In this document: positions 17,418-26,266 of the stretch, piece by piece | How positions within the stretch are numbered: the first letter of the stretch is position 1 | Layout of the letters: every line of letters begins with the position of its first letter | DNA from: Thermasporomyces composti | Lineage (GTDB): Bacteria > Actinomycetota > Actinomycetes > Propionibacteriales > Actinopolymorphaceae | Direction: 5' to 3' | Length of the DNA stretch: 64,000 bases | NCBI RefSeq assembly: GCF_003386795.1 | Contig: NZ_QTUC01000001.1 | Coordinates: 1-64,000 of the forward strand | Position numbers and translations under genes: made by a program | The notes under the pieces: generated by a model | Databases searched by the model: none | What the model saw: only the letters and a program-made list of their open reading frames with translations | What the model was told of the DNA's origin: nothing

Positions 17418-17438
17418 ACTTGTCAAGTACAAGTTGAC
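17418..17438 (-). promoter_or_regulatory. Nested inverted repeats upstream of the Clp-N/HTH gene
   Basis: On the plus strand ACTTGT (17418-17423), five bases, ACAAGT (17429-17434); overlapping it GTCAA (17422-17426), seven bases, TTGAC (17434-17438). On the minus strand this creates a consensus TTGACA at 17421-17426. It lies 28-48 bp before the start codon, where a dimeric HTH protein could autoregulate the gene. Confidence 0.5.
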
Positions 17439-17913
17439 GTGATGGACAGGCTGGTTTCGGACCTCATCCCAGCTTGACGCCACCAGTGACCGACTTCGGA
17501 CATCGACACCCGCCAGCCGACCGGATTGGTCCGCTCGCCAGGCGGTGCGACGAGCCTTGACAGCTAGCCACTCCCGCCGGTGATTCCCGTCGCGCCCGGC
17601 CGCTGCACTCTTCCTCGCCCGCTTCCGCCGAAGCCGGCCAGGAGGCGGGCCACTCATCGTCGCCACCCGGCGCAAGCGCACCTTGACGCGAGGATGGGTG
17701 ACCAGACTAAGGCCGACCAGTATAGGCACCGCACTCGCACCAGAGCACCGGGGGGAGGCGCCGACACGGGTGACCGCGGGACCGTCGGCCGACGGAAGCG
17801 CGGCCGCTCGATCACCCTCGCCGTCCACCGTGAGCCGTCGCGACGTCTCACCGAACCCACCGGATGACTACCCTGTGCGATGCTCGCGAAGGACGGACGC
17901 ACGGAGGGGGGTC
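17439..17913. other. Intergenic region between divergent regulators
   Basis: About 475 bases between the Clp-N gene and the AfsR-type gene. A TATAGG hexamer at 17721-17726 may be a -10 element for the latter, without a convincing -35. The plus frame is open across the region but reads as Arg/Pro-rich, and the regulator start is set by a G-rich Shine-Dalgarno at its end. Confidence 0.4.
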
Positions 17914-20900
17914 GTGGCCGAGAAACTCGTCTTTCGCGTCCTGGGGTCGCTGGAGGTCCGACGCGGTGACACTCTCATCCCCATCAGGGCCGGCAAGCAC
18001 CGTGCCCTGTTAGCGAGCCTGCTGGTCTCGCCCAACCGTCTCGTCCCGGTCGACCAGCTCTGCGAACGCCTGTGGGGCGACGACCTCCCTCGGACCGCCC
18101 GCGCCACGCTGACGACGTACGTCATGCGACTGCGACGCGCCCTCGCCCAGCCGGGGACCCGACCGGACCACCTGGAAAGCGCCGGCCCCATCCGCACCCG
18201 ACCCGAGGGCTACCTCATCGAGGTCGACCCCGACCAGCTCGATCTCCTCCGCTTCCAACGCCTGCTCGCCCAAGCTGACCAGCAAGCCGACGACCCCGCC
18301 GCCGCGTCGGCGACGCTCGCGAAAGCGCTCTCGTTGTGGCGCGGACCCGCGCTCGTCGACGTGCCCTCGGACTCGCTCCACCGCGAGGTCACACCGCGCT
18401 GGGAGGAACAGCGGCTGCGCGCCCTGGAACGGCGCATCGACGCCGATCTCGCCCTCGGTCGGCACGCCGAGCTCGTGGGGGAGCTGACCGCGCTGACCAC
18501 CGAGCACCCGCTTCGCGAGCGCTTCTGGTACCAGCTCATGCTCGCGCTCGTCCGCTCCCACCGACCCTCCGACGCGCTCGACGCCTACACCCGGCTTCGC
18601 GCGTTCCTCATCGACACCATGGGCTTGGAGCCGAGCCCTGAGATTCGCGAGCTCCACCAACGCATCCTGGCCGAGGACGCCGCACTGCACCAGGTCACGA
18701 CACCGGGGCGCGGGTCGGTGACGTCGCCGTGGCAGACGCTGTGCCAGCTGCCTCGTGACATCCCGGACATGGTCGGCCGCGCCGACCTCGTCCACCAGAT
18801 CGAGAAGGCCCTCACCGCCTACGCTTGTGGGGTTCCGGTCGTCACCCTGACCGGCGCCCCGGGCACCGGGAAGAGCACGCTGGCCATCCGGGTGGCCCAT
18901 CGACTCCGGTCGCGCTACCCCGACGGCCAGCTGTTCGTCCGCCTCACAGGGGCCAACGGCGCCGCGCGCGACCCTGGCGACGTGCTCGGGGAACTGCTCA
19001 CCGCGGTCGGTGTCGCCCGAGAAGCCCTCCCCGACGATGTCGATGCGCGCGCGGCGGCATGGCGTGCCCGGCTCGCCGACCGCGCCGTCCTGCTCGTCCT
19101 CGACGACGCCGCCAGCACCCGACAGGTGCTGCCGCTCCTGCCGGGAACCCCAGGGTGCGGCGTTCTCATCACCGGACGTCGGCTGCTCGCCGAGGTCCCA
19201 GGCGGCGCGAACATCGCGGTGACACCGCTGGCCGTGGAGGACGCCACGACGCTGCTCGCCCGTCTCGTGGGCGCCGAACGAGTCGCACGCGAGCCGGAAG
19301 CGGCGGACGCGATCGGTCGAGCGTGTGGTGGACTCCCACTGGCCCTGCGCATCGTCGGCGCACGGCTCGCCGCCCGTCCCTCGGCGAGCCTCGCCGCCAT
19401 GGCCGAGCGGCTCGCCGACGAGCAACGCCGCCTTGACGAGCTGCGCAGCGGGGACCTCGAGGTGCGCGCTGGCCTCGCACTGAGCTACGCAGCGCTGTCG
19501 CCGCGCGCCGCCACGGCGTTTCGACGGCTCGGGCTCCTGGCCAACCTCGACGTCGCTTCGTGGGTCGTCGGCGTGCTCGCCGACGACCCCGATGGCGACC
19601 TGCTGGTCGAGGAGCTGACCGAGGCTCACCTGCTCACCGAGACCGGTCCCGACGCGACGGGCGAGCCGCGGTATCGGCCGCACGACCTGGTCGCGCTGTA
19701 CGCCGCCGAGCTGGCCCGGGCCGACGACGCGAGCGCCAACCGCGCCGCCCTCCGACGCCTCATCGACACCCTGCTCGTCCTCGCCGACGCGGCCTACTCC
19801 CGGCTGACCACCGTGACCTTCGACGAGGCGCCGGTCGATCCGTTGCCTGCTCGTCCCGCGCACCTTTCCGAGCGCACCGTGGCTCGGCTGACCTCCAACG
19901 GTGATGCATGGATGCTCGCTGAGCAGCTGCACCTCGACTGGGCCATCCGCTGCTGTGTCGAGCAGGGCTGGTGCCGAGACGCCGCGCTGCTGACCGAACG
20001 CGCTCTCGCCCGCCTGGATCTGCAGCTGCCCCACCACCACGTCCTCGAGCTTCTCGCCCTGGTGCGGGACGCCGCGCTCAGAGCCGGAGAGGAACGCATC
20101 GCCTGGCGCATGGACTGGCAGCGGGCGATGCAGCTCGCGACCAGAGGCCTGTCGACCGAAGTCCTCGACATCCTGACCAAGGCCGTGGACGTCTTCGAAC
20201 GGCTCGGCTCCCATCTGGACCTGGCTTATGCGCTCGTCGCGCTGGCCCACTTCCGCACCGAGCAACAGGCCATCGACGAAGCGCTCCAGCTCGCCGAACG
20301 AGCGGTGGACGCCGCGTGCCGAAGTGGACACCGTCCGGCCTTCGCCTCCACGGTCCGCGAGTACGCGTCGCTGCTCGCCCAGCACGGCCGCTACGAGGAG
20401 GCGATCCCGCTTCTGGAGGAGGCTTTGGCCATCGCGAGGGAGCTCGGTGGCCCGGTCGACGAGGCGTTGGTGCTGTACCAGCAGGCGCGACACGCGCTGG
20501 CACACGACGATCTGGGCCGCGCCGCCGAAGCGGCCAGGGCCAGCGTCGAGGTGCTCGCCGACGTACCCGAGTACCGTGCCCGGGCGTACTGCACGGCCAT
20601 GGCCGCACGAGTCGCCTCCGCACGTGGCGAAGGGGCCAAGGCGGTCGAGCTCGCGGAGCGAGCACGCGAGGAGTTCGCCCGCCTCGGAGATCGGCTGGGT
20701 GAGATCAACGCGATCGCCAGCCTCGCCGAGGCGTACCTGGAGGTCGGTCGGTACGACGACGTCGTGGCCCTGGCCGAGCAGACCTTGCCCCGCTACGCGG
20801 ACGTGGGTGCGGTCCAACAGGAGGAACGGCTGCGACGCGCTCTGGCGACCGCTGCCCGCGCGGCTGCCGGCCGGAGCGGAGCCGGTGGCGTTAGCGAAAC

Positions 20901-20916
20901 GTCATCGCCGCGCTAA
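17914..20916 (+). CDS. AfsR/SARP-type transcriptional regulator with NB-ARC ATPase
   Basis: Multidomain regulator of exactly 1000 aa. Order: OmpR-like winged helix (residues about 1-95, starting FRVLGSLEVRRGD), bacterial transcriptional activation domain (about 100-250), NB-ARC ATPase with Walker A GAPGTGKS at 314-321 and Walker B LVLDDAAS, then TPR-like helical repeats to the end. This is the architecture of AfsR, which integrates signals to switch on secondary metabolism; no biosynthetic cluster is in the window, so targets are unknown. GTG 17914 is preferred, preceded by GGAGGGGGG; the frame is open further upstream but lacks family sequence. Confidence 0.9.
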   Translation: MAEKLVFRVLGSLEVRRGDTLIPIRAGKHRALLASLLVSPNRLVPVDQLCERLWGDDLPRTARATLTTYVMRLRRALAQPGTRPDHLESAGPIRTRPEGYLIEVDPDQLDLLRFQRLLAQADQQADDPAAASATLAKALSLWRGPALVDVPSDSLHREVTPRWEEQRLRALERRIDADLALGRHAELVGELTALTTEHPLRERFWYQLMLALVRSHRPSDALDAYTRLRAFLIDTMGLEPSPEIRELHQRILAEDAALHQVTTPGRGSVTSPWQTLCQLPRDIPDMVGRADLVHQIEKALTAYACGVPVVTLTGAPGTGKSTLAIRVAHRLRSRYPDGQLFVRLTGANGAARDPGDVLGELLTAVGVAREALPDDVDARAAAWRARLADRAVLLVLDDAASTRQVLPLLPGTPGCGVLITGRRLLAEVPGGANIAVTPLAVEDATTLLARLVGAERVAREPEAADAIGRACGGLPLALRIVGARLAARPSASLAAMAERLADEQRRLDELRSGDLEVRAGLALSYAALSPRAATAFRRLGLLANLDVASWVVGVLADDPDGDLLVEELTEAHLLTETGPDATGEPRYRPHDLVALYAAELARADDASANRAALRRLIDTLLVLADAAYSRLTTVTFDEAPVDPLPARPAHLSERTVARLTSNGDAWMLAEQLHLDWAIRCCVEQGWCRDAALLTERALARLDLQLPHHHVLELLALVRDAALRAGEERIAWRMDWQRAMQLATRGLSTEVLDILTKAVDVFERLGSHLDLAYALVALAHFRTEQQAIDEALQLAERAVDAACRSGHRPAFASTVREYASLLAQHGRYEEAIPLLEEALAIARELGGPVDEALVLYQQARHALAHDDLGRAAEAARASVEVLADVPEYRARAYCTAMAARVASARGEGAKAVELAERAREEFARLGDRLGEINAIASLAEAYLEVGRYDDVVALAEQTLPRYADVGAVQQEERLRRALATAARAAAGRSGAGGVSETSSPR

Positions 20917-20919
20917 CGC
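20888..20919 (+). terminator. Stem-loop spanning the stop of the AfsR-type gene
   Basis: Perfect 9-bp inverted repeat GCGTTAGCG / CGCTAACGC with a 14-base loop; the TAA stop codon is inside the right arm. Confidence 0.55.
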
Positions 20920-21060
20920 GGTCGTGGAGACTTTCCTCTGCCCGTGTGGAGCGGCCCGGTCCGTGGCCATACGTCGCCCATGGCCAGGTGAGGGCTGGGC
21001 CGATCTCCTCGGGCCAGGCGCCGGCCTCAGGTCAGGGAGGGAGGGGCCGGACCACGAGGT

Positions 21061-21103
21061 CCGGGCACGCACTTCTGGACTCACGGGGGAGTGGCGTGCC
21101 CGG
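21061..21103. terminator. Inverted repeat between convergent genes
   Basis: Perfect 10-bp arms CCGGGCACGC / GCGTGCCCGG separated by 23 bases that can form a small inner ACTC/GAGT stem. It lies between the AfsR-type gene and the 3' end of the oligopeptidase gene, 22 bases from the latter stop. Confidence 0.55.
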
Positions 21104-21124
21104 TCTTACGTGGGCGTGTCTCGC

Positions 21125-23215
21125 TCAGGCGGACTTCCGGCGTACCACGTCGAGGACGAACGCCTGGATCGTTGCCTCGTCCCGCCAGCTGTCGTACCGG
21201 CCGGACGGGCCGCCGTGACCCGCGCCGAGCTCGGTCTTCAACAGCACTGGCCCACCGCCGGTCATGCGGTCCCGCAGCCGCGCCACCCACTTCGCCGGCT
21301 CCCAGTAGCTGACGCGGGGGTCGTTGAGACCGGCGGTGACGTAGATCGCGGGGTAGCGACACGTGGCGACATTGTCGTAGGGCGCGTAGGACTTCATCAC
21401 CTCGTAGATGTCGGGGTCCTCCAGCGGGTTGCCCCACTCGTCCCACTCGCGCACCGTCAGCGGTAGCGACGGGTCGAGGATCGTGTTCAGCGTGTCGACG
21501 AACGGCACCTCCGCGACGGCGGCCGCGAACAGGTCCGGACGCATGTTGAGCACCGCGCCGATCAACAGCCCGCCGGCCGAGCCGCCCCGGATGGCCAAGC
21601 CGTCCTTCGTCGTCCAACCCTGTGCGATCAGATGCTCGGCGCAGGCGATGAAGTCGGTGAAGGTGTTGGTCTTCTCCTTCTTCTTCCCGTGCTCGTACCA
21701 AGCCCGGCCCAGCTCGCCACCGCCGCGCACGTGCGCGATGGCGAACGCCACACCTCGGTCGAGCAGGGACAGGCGCAGGGTCGAGAAGTAGGGGTCGATG
21801 GAGTGCTCGTAGGAGCCGTAGCCATAGAGCAGCAACGGCCCGCCCGCGGGACGGTCGTCCCGCCAGACCAGCGAGATCGGCACCTTCGTGCCATCCGGCG
21901 CCGTCGCCCATTCCCTCGCCGAGCGGTACCGCGACAAGTCCACGTTGAGCACCGGCTGCTGCTTGCGCAGCGTCCGCTCGTCGGTGCGCAGGTCGACGTC
22001 GATCGTGGAGTTCGGCGTCGTGAGCGAGGTGTACTCGATCCGCAGCACGTGCGTGTCGAACTCCCGGTTGACGCCCACGTGCACGGTGTAGATGGGCTCG
22101 TCGAACCGCAGCCGGCGCCGCGGCCCAAGCGTCACCGGCTCCAGCGGCACCGACAACCGCGCGTCACGCCGCACGTCCTGCCCCTGGAGGTCGATGATGT
22201 CGAGCTCGGTACGCCCATCGGCGCGCAGGGACACCACGAGGTGATCGGCGAACGCGTCCACCGCGGCAATGCGGACGCCCGGCTGGTGGGGAATGACCGT
22301 CGTCCACCGCTCCGGGCCGAAGTCATCCACCGGAGCCTGCGCGAGCCGGAAGTCCGGTCCTTCGTCGTTGGTGACGATCAGGAACCGGTCACCGTGGTGC
22401 TCCAGGGTGTACTCGATGCCCGGCCGGCGCGGTGCCACCACCTGCCAGGTGCCCTCCGGGTCGTCGGCCCGCAGGACCCGCAGCTCGCTCGACTCGGCCG
22501 CGTGGGCGCTCAGCACCAACCACTGCCGAGACCGGGTGCGGCCCACGCCGAGGTAGAACGCCTCGTCCTCCTCGGTGTACACGCAGACGTCCTCGGACTG
22601 GGCGGTACCGAGTCGGTGACGCCACACCTTCCACGGCCGGTGGGCGTGATCGAGCGTGGTGTAGAAGAGGTATCGCTCGTCGGCCGACCACACCGCGCCG
22701 TAACCGGTGGGCTTGATCACGTCCGGCAGCAGCTCGCCGGTCCGCAGGTCCTTGATCCGAAGCTCGAACTCCTCGCTGCCGTTGGTGTCGGTCGAGTACG
22801 CCAGAAGGTTGCCGGTGGGAGAGACCGACAATGCGCCGAGGCCGAAGTACTCGCTGCCCTCGGCCTCCTTGTTGCAGTCGAGCACGATCTCCTCGTCGCC
22901 GCCGCCGATCGGACGGCGCGCGAAGATCGCGTACTGCAGGCCTTCTTCCGTACGGGTGTAGTACTCCCACGCGCCGTCCTTGGCGGGAACGTCCTCATCG
23001 GTCTCCTTGATCCGCGAGCGGTACTCGGCGAACAGCTCCTCGCGCAGACCGCCGAGGTGGGCCAGCATCTGCTCGGTGTAGGCGTTCTCCGCCTCGAGGT
23101 GCGCTCGGACGGCGGGGTTCTCCCGATCACGCAGCCACGCGTACTCGTCGACCCGCTCGTCGCCGTGGTGCCGGTGGACCGTGGGACGCTGCTCAGGACG
23201 GGGCGCGCTCAGCAT
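21125..23215 (-). CDS. ptrB: Oligopeptidase B-like serine peptidase (S9A)
   Basis: Prolyl-oligopeptidase family enzyme of 696 aa: a seven-bladed propeller (residues about 75-410) gating an alpha/beta-hydrolase domain. The nucleophile is Ser546 in GGSAGG, the Asp is in TAGLNDPRV and the His in GAGHGGPSGR. The N-terminal HGDERVDEYAWLRDREN is diagnostic of oligopeptidase B, which cuts after Arg or Lys in short cytoplasmic peptides. ATG 23215 gives the family N terminus; 73 further codons open upstream are not conserved sequence. No signal peptide. Confidence 0.92.
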   Translation of the reverse strand: MLSAPRPEQRPTVHRHHGDERVDEYAWLRDRENPAVRAHLEAENAYTEQMLAHLGGLREELFAEYRSRIKETDEDVPAKDGAWEYYTRTEEGLQYAIFARRPIGGGDEEIVLDCNKEAEGSEYFGLGALSVSPTGNLLAYSTDTNGSEEFELRIKDLRTGELLPDVIKPTGYGAVWSADERYLFYTTLDHAHRPWKVWRHRLGTAQSEDVCVYTEEDEAFYLGVGRTRSRQWLVLSAHAAESSELRVLRADDPEGTWQVVAPRRPGIEYTLEHHGDRFLIVTNDEGPDFRLAQAPVDDFGPERWTTVIPHQPGVRIAAVDAFADHLVVSLRADGRTELDIIDLQGQDVRRDARLSVPLEPVTLGPRRRLRFDEPIYTVHVGVNREFDTHVLRIEYTSLTTPNSTIDVDLRTDERTLRKQQPVLNVDLSRYRSAREWATAPDGTKVPISLVWRDDRPAGGPLLLYGYGSYEHSIDPYFSTLRLSLLDRGVAFAIAHVRGGGELGRAWYEHGKKKEKTNTFTDFIACAEHLIAQGWTTKDGLAIRGGSAGGLLIGAVLNMRPDLFAAAVAEVPFVDTLNTILDPSLPLTVREWDEWGNPLEDPDIYEVMKSYAPYDNVATCRYPAIYVTAGLNDPRVSYWEPAKWVARLRDRMTGGGPVLLKTELGAGHGGPSGRYDSWRDEATIQAFVLDVVRRKSA

Positions 23216-23404
23216 GCCGATGACCTTACCCGGCGTCGTCGCGGCGACGATCGCGGTGGGCGGGAGGGAGGAGCGGATCCCGCGTCCCGGCGAGACCCGT
23301 CCGATGGCTCCCAGCTGCCCTCCGACGATCCTCCGCCCTCCGACCGCCCTCCGGCAATCCCGCGACACCGGAGGAGCGAGGGGGAGGAGTCGTGGACCGT
23401 GTCG

Positions 23405-23434
23405 TGCATCAGGTCTGATGCAGCTATGATGCAC
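23405..23434 (+). promoter_or_regulatory. vapBC operator with three TGATGCA half-sites over the -10
   Basis: Half-sites at 23405-23411 (inverted, TGCATCA), 23416-23422 and 23427-23433 (TGATGCA) are each spaced 11 bp, one helical turn. TATGAT at 23425-23430 is a good -10, and the antitoxin GTG follows after 6 bases, so the mRNA is probably leaderless. The operator covers the -10, as expected for autorepression by a ribbon-helix-helix antitoxin. Confidence 0.75.
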
Positions 23435-23436
23435 CT

Positions 23437-23667
23437 GTGCGCACCACCGTCGACCTGCCGCCCTCGGTCCACCGCCGCGCGCGGGAGCTCGCGCGTCAAC
23501 GAGGCACGTCGCTCTCGGCAGTGATCGCCGACTTGACGATTCGAGGGCTCGCGGCGCTCGACGAGCCGGTCACGGTGAGGACAGACCCGGTCAGTGGGCT
23601 GCCCGCGATCACGCTGGGGCGCACCGTCACCTCCGCGGACGTCGCTGCGGCGCTGGACGACGAGTGA
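23437..23667 (+). CDS. vapB: Ribbon-helix-helix antitoxin, VapB type
   Basis: Antitoxin of 76 aa. The N-terminal MRTTVDLPPSVHRRARELA and the following GTSLSAVIADLTIRGL form a ribbon-helix-helix DNA-binding unit; the C-terminal part, LPAITLGRTVTSADVAAALDDE, would wrap the toxin. Start GTG 23437 has no Shine-Dalgarno and sits 6 bases after TATGAT. Overlaps the toxin gene by 4 bases. It should repress its own promoter through the half-sites listed above. Confidence 0.9.
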   Translation: MRTTVDLPPSVHRRARELARQRGTSLSAVIADLTIRGLAALDEPVTVRTDPVSGLPAITLGRTVTSADVAAALDDE

Positions 23668-24059
23668 CGGCGCCGTACCTTCTCGACACCAACGCGCTCA
23701 TCGCGTTGGTGATCGCCGACCACGAGCACCACCAGCGGGTTGCCACGTGGGCGAGGGGAGTGGCGCGGATCGCGGTGTGCCCGATCGTCGAGGGCGGCTT
23801 GCTCCGTTTCCTGATCCGGATCGGGGAGTCGACGGCGACCGCCACCGCTCTGCTCGCCGCGCTCGCTGACGCGGACCGGTGCGAGTTCTGGGCCGACTCA
23901 ATCTCCTACGTCGACGTGACGTTGGACCACGTCCACGGACACCGCCAGGTGACCGACGCCTACCTCGCCGCGCTCGCGGCGAGCAGGGGAGCGCGACTCG
24001 CCACGCTTGACGAGGGGCTCGCCGCAGCGCTGCCCGACCAGGTGCTGCTCATTCCGTAG
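23664..24059 (+). CDS. vapC: PIN-domain ribonuclease toxin, VapC type
   Basis: PIN-domain toxin of 131 aa that would cleave tRNA or rRNA when released from VapB. All acidic metal ligands are visible: Asp8 in LLDTNALI, Glu43 in CPIVEGG, Asp98 in QVTDAYLAALA and Asp116 in ATLDEGL. GTG start overlaps the vapB stop. Its last 11 bases overlap the 3' end of the convergent WYL regulator gene. Confidence 0.92.
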   Translation: MTAPYLLDTNALIALVIADHEHHQRVATWARGVARIAVCPIVEGGLLRFLIRIGESTATATALLAALADADRCEFWADSISYVDVTLDHVHGHRQVTDAYLAALAASRGARLATLDEGLAAALPDQVLLIP

Positions 24060-25029
24060 TGGACGCCGGCGTTCCGGCCGCAAGCAGCCGCTCCGCCAGC
24101 ACCCGACAGCGCCGTGCGAGCTCCGCCGGCTCCAGCACCGTGAAGGCGTAGCCCAAGGCGGCCATGTGCACGAGCAGCAGGTCGAGGTCGTCAGCCCCGC
24201 TGATCACCTCGCACTGGAGCGATCCGCGCTCTCGCACCGCGGCCGCCGAGGCTGGTATCCGCGCTCGCACGACGGCGGCCGGTGCCTCCACGAGGAAACG
24301 GGCCTGATGTCGGTAGACCCGGCTCGCGACGCCCTCCTGGACGTAGGAAGCCGCATCCGGCGCCGCACGCGGACGGAACCGCCACGTCCGAGCCACCACC
24401 GCGGTCATCCGGTCGACTCGGAACGTCCGCCAGTCGTCGCGGTCGAGGTCGTAGGCGAGCAGGTACCAACGCCTGTCCGAGGCGACCAGGCGGTAGGGCT
24501 CGACCCGACGCTGGTGCCGCTCGTTCCCCCGCGGGTAGTCGAAGCTGACCTCCACCTCGTCCCGGCAAGCCCGCGCCAGCGTGAGGAGGACCGTGGGGTC
24601 CACGGGCGTGCGACCTCCGCCGAACGACTCCACCGACCCGGCCAGGGTGCGGACCTGGTGCCGGAGCCGAGCCGGCAGCACCCGATCGAGCTTGGTCAGC
24701 GCTCGAAACGCCGCGTCGCCGGCACCCGCCACCGCGTCGCCGGAACCCGTGAGCAGCGCGAGCGCTGTCGCGATCGCCTCGTCGTCGTCCAGGAGCAACG
24801 GCGGCAGGTCACGCCCCGAGCCGAGCTGGTAGCCACCTCCGACGCCCTGGCTGGCGTGCACCGGGTAGCCGAGCGCCCGGAGCCGCTCGACGTCACGCCG
24901 AACCGTGCGAGGCGTGACCCCGAGCCGCTCAGCGAGCTCAGGGGCGGTCCACACCCGCCGACGTTGCAGCAGCCCGAGGAGGGCGAGCACCCGCTCGGTC
25001 GTACCCCGCCGCTCACCACCGCCCGACAC
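24049..25029 (-). CDS. WYL-domain transcriptional regulator (DeoR-type HTH)
   Basis: Regulator of 326 aa of the YafY kind. The N-terminal HTH reads TAPELAERLGVTPRTVRRDVERLRALG (residues about 25-55) followed by the GVGGGYQL wing; the WYL domain is centred on EPYRLVASDRRWYLLAYDLDRDDWRTFRVDRM. WYL domains sense nucleotides or other small ligands and are common next to stress genes. Start GTG 25029 removes 14 non-conserved codons. It is divergent from the DinB-like gene, the usual arrangement for a regulator and its target, with a short palindrome between them. Confidence 0.88.
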   Translation of the reverse strand: MSGGGERRGTTERVLALLGLLQRRRVWTAPELAERLGVTPRTVRRDVERLRALGYPVHASQGVGGGYQLGSGRDLPPLLLDDDEAIATALALLTGSGDAVAGAGDAAFRALTKLDRVLPARLRHQVRTLAGSVESFGGGRTPVDPTVLLTLARACRDEVEVSFDYPRGNERHQRRVEPYRLVASDRRWYLLAYDLDRDDWRTFRVDRMTAVVARTWRFRPRAAPDAASYVQEGVASRVYRHQARFLVEAPAAVVRARIPASAAAVRERGSLQCEVISGADDLDLLLVHMAALGYAFTVLEPAELARRCRVLAERLLAAGTPASTTE

Positions 25030-25036
25030 CCGACCA

Positions 25037-25047
25037 CTCTGCCAGAG
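25037..25047. promoter_or_regulatory. 11-bp palindrome between divergent WYL and DinB genes
   Basis: CTCTG-C-CAGAG, a perfect odd palindrome in the 62-bp gap between the two starts. Candidate operator for the WYL regulator; short, so only suggestive. Confidence 0.3.
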
Positions 25048-25091
25048 ATAGAGGACCGAACCTGTCCGCATTCGGTGCCAAGGTGGCCGTC

Positions 25092-25667
25092 ATGACTGAC
25101 AGGAACGTCGACTGGAACCGGGCCCTGCGGGAGCAGTGGGAGTTCCACTGGAACAGCCAGCTTCGCCGTCGTCTCGAAGGGCTTACCGACGAGGAGTACT
25201 TCTGGTCACCGGTGCCCGACGCGTGGAGCGTGCGGCCGCGCGGCACCTCGACGGCCCCGGTACAGGCCGGTGTGGGGGAGTTCACGATCGACCACGCGCT
25301 CCCCGAGCCGGTGCCGCCGCCCTTCACCACGATCGCCTGGCGGCTCGGTCACGTCATCGTCGGCGTGCTCGCCGTCCGCAACGCGGCCCACTTCGGCGCC
25401 CCGCCGGCGTCGTACGAGACCTGGGAGTACGCCGGCACCGCGGCGGAGGCGCTCCACCAGCTCGAGACGCAGCTCGACGTGTGGCTCACCGGGGTACGCG
25501 GTCTCGGTGAGGACGGGCTCGCGGTCCCGGTCGGCGAGAAGGAGCCGTACCCGGAGGCGCCCATGGCCGACCTGGTCCTCCACATCCACCGGGAGCTGAT
25601 CCACCACCTGTCCGAGGTCTGCCTGCTCCGCGACCTCTACCTCCACTCGAGGGGAGGAACCCGATGA
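25092..25667 (+). CDS. DinB superfamily protein
   Basis: Four-helix-bundle protein of 191 aa of the DinB/YfiT class, metal-dependent enzymes often involved in thiol or detoxification chemistry. Candidate metal histidines are in AWRLGHVIVG, in AAHFGAPP and in the C-terminal HIHRELIHHLSEV. The N-terminal WEFHWNSQLRRRLEGLTDEEYFW is typical. ATG 25092 is used; GTG 25083 is three codons earlier. Translationally coupled to the VOC gene and divergent from the WYL regulator, which may control both. Confidence 0.82.
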   Translation: MTDRNVDWNRALREQWEFHWNSQLRRRLEGLTDEEYFWSPVPDAWSVRPRGTSTAPVQAGVGEFTIDHALPEPVPPPFTTIAWRLGHVIVGVLAVRNAAHFGAPPASYETWEYAGTAAEALHQLETQLDVWLTGVRGLGEDGLAVPVGEKEPYPEAPMADLVLHIHRELIHHLSEVCLLRDLYLHSRGGTR

Positions 25668-26125
25668 GCCGTGAGGTCCAGATCACCGTCGACTGCCACG
25701 ACCCGGCGCGACTGTCGGCCTTCTGGCGGGAGGTCCTGGGCTACGTCCATCCCGCCCCGCCCGGTGTCGACCTGCCCGACGGCGCCGACCCGCTCGCCGC
25801 GTGGGACGAGTTCCTCGAGCGCATGGGCGTACCGGAGGACAAGCGCAACGAGAGGTCGGCCATCGAGGACCCGGAAGGGCGCGGCCCACGGCTGTTCTTC
25901 CAAAAGGTGCCAGAGGGCAAGACGGCCAAGAACCGCTTGCACCTGGACGTGCGGGTGGATCCCGGCCTGTCCGGAGAGGAGCGGATGGCGGCGCTGGAGA
26001 CCGAGTGCGAGCGGCTCGTCGCGCTGGGAGCGACCAGGCTACGCCGCCACGAGCCCGAGCCGCCGTTCAGTGCCGGTTTCATCGTCATGGCGGATCCCGA
26101 GGGCAACGAGTTCTGTCTCGACTGA
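25664..26125 (+). CDS. VOC (glyoxalase-like) family protein
   Basis: Vicinal-oxygen-chelate protein of 153 aa with two beta-alpha-beta-beta-beta modules. N-terminal QITVDCHDPARLSAFWREVLGY and C-terminal FIVMADPEGNEFCLD are family hallmarks; FFQKVPEGKTAKNRLHLDV lies at the module junction. Substrate unknown. ATG overlaps the DinB stop. A decayed relative of this gene lies 1.6 kb downstream at 27735-27861. Confidence 0.86.
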   Translation: MSREVQITVDCHDPARLSAFWREVLGYVHPAPPGVDLPDGADPLAAWDEFLERMGVPEDKRNERSAIEDPEGRGPRLFFQKVPEGKTAKNRLHLDVRVDPGLSGEERMAALETECERLVALGATRLRRHEPEPPFSAGFIVMADPEGNEFCLD

Positions 26126-26266
26126 AGCCTGTGTCGAGCGAGGGCGCCGGCAGTTCACGGGAGCTCCGGCGGGCGGCCGGTGCGGTACCGCACCTGTCTC
26201 ACCGGCCGATGCGCCGACTGCCACGATGGGTGGTATCCAGCTGGCCGGACGTTGAGGAGTACGCGG

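Noticed and set aside
18010-20817. 935-codon open frame antisense to the AfsR-type gene
   Set aside because: The plus strand carries winged-helix, BTAD and NB-ARC motifs in one frame; the antisense reading has no family motif.
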